Of a stretch of DNA of 44,563 bases, positions 44,562 to 44,563 are shown in pieces. The translations under genes and the position numbers were made by a program. Each line of letters begins with the position of its first letter. Within the stretch, counting starts at the first letter, position 1. The notes under the pieces are model-generated. The model did not search any database, was not told where the DNA came from, and saw nothing but the letters and a program-made list of their open reading frames with translations. Source of the DNA: an uncultured Bacteroides sp. (GTDB lineage: Bacteria; Bacteroidota; Bacteroidia; Bacteroidales; Bacteroidaceae); contig CASENE010000101.1 of the NCBI GenBank assembly GCA_949289265.1, positions 1 to 44,563 of the forward strand, read 5' to 3'.

Positions 44562-44563
44562 AA

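Overview
The window comes from a member of the Bacteroidales (phylum Bacteroidota), probably near Bacteroides, Prevotella or Paraprevotella. The evidence is a SusC/SusD pair, repeated promoters of the Bacteroidota type (-7 TAnnTTTG, sometimes with a -33 TTTG about 19 bp upstream), almost no Shine-Dalgarno sequences, tRNA genes without an encoded CCA, and the order tRNA-Thr/Tyr/Thr - tuf - tRNA-Trp - secE - nusG - rplKAJL - rpoBC, with rpsL-rpsG-fusA-rpsJ following and no tuf after fusA. The genus cannot be fixed from sequence alone. EF-Tu is 397 residues, about three longer near residue 45 than the Bacteroides fragilis form as I remember it.

Left part (1-16.6 kb). A small outer-membrane beta-barrel gene, priA, and a low-molecular-weight tyrosine phosphatase lie on the + strand. 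They are followed on the - strand by an unknown membrane protein and a PgpH-type 7TM-HD phosphodiesterase. A divergent promoter region then leads to gltX, which overlaps a lipid A-type acyltransferase gene by 4 nt. The run continues into a surface-glycan set: a Stealth-type sugar-phosphate transferase, a GT92 enzyme and a DUF5672 protein. Facing it on the - strand are two tandem paralogous glycosyltransferases, a gamma-carbonic anhydrase and an M24B aminopeptidase.

Middle part (16.8-23.9 kb). A secreted calcineurin-like phosphoesterase is followed by a SusC/SusD nutrient-uptake pair and a strong hairpin terminator. No glycoside hydrolase or dedicated regulator is present.

Right part (24-44.6 kb). 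This is the information-processing core: rpsU-xerC-hpf, three tRNAs and tuf, tRNA-Trp, secE-nusG-rplKAJL-rpoB-rpoC, an inverted ROK-family regulator, DUF3467, then rpsL-rpsG-fusA-rpsJ. All these proteins look intact.

I found no phage, insertion sequence, CRISPR, defence system or secondary-metabolite cluster. The unexplained structure is mostly between genes. Four intergenic regions carry tandem quasi-palindromic repeats with a 21-23 bp period (about two helical turns), two of them clearly one family. A fifth carries 23 degenerate heptamers ending in an inverted segment. The other notable point is a nearly perfect Shine-Dalgarno sequence in front of hpf, inside the operon of ribosomal protein bS21, in a phylum whose ribosomes normally hide the anti-Shine-Dalgarno.
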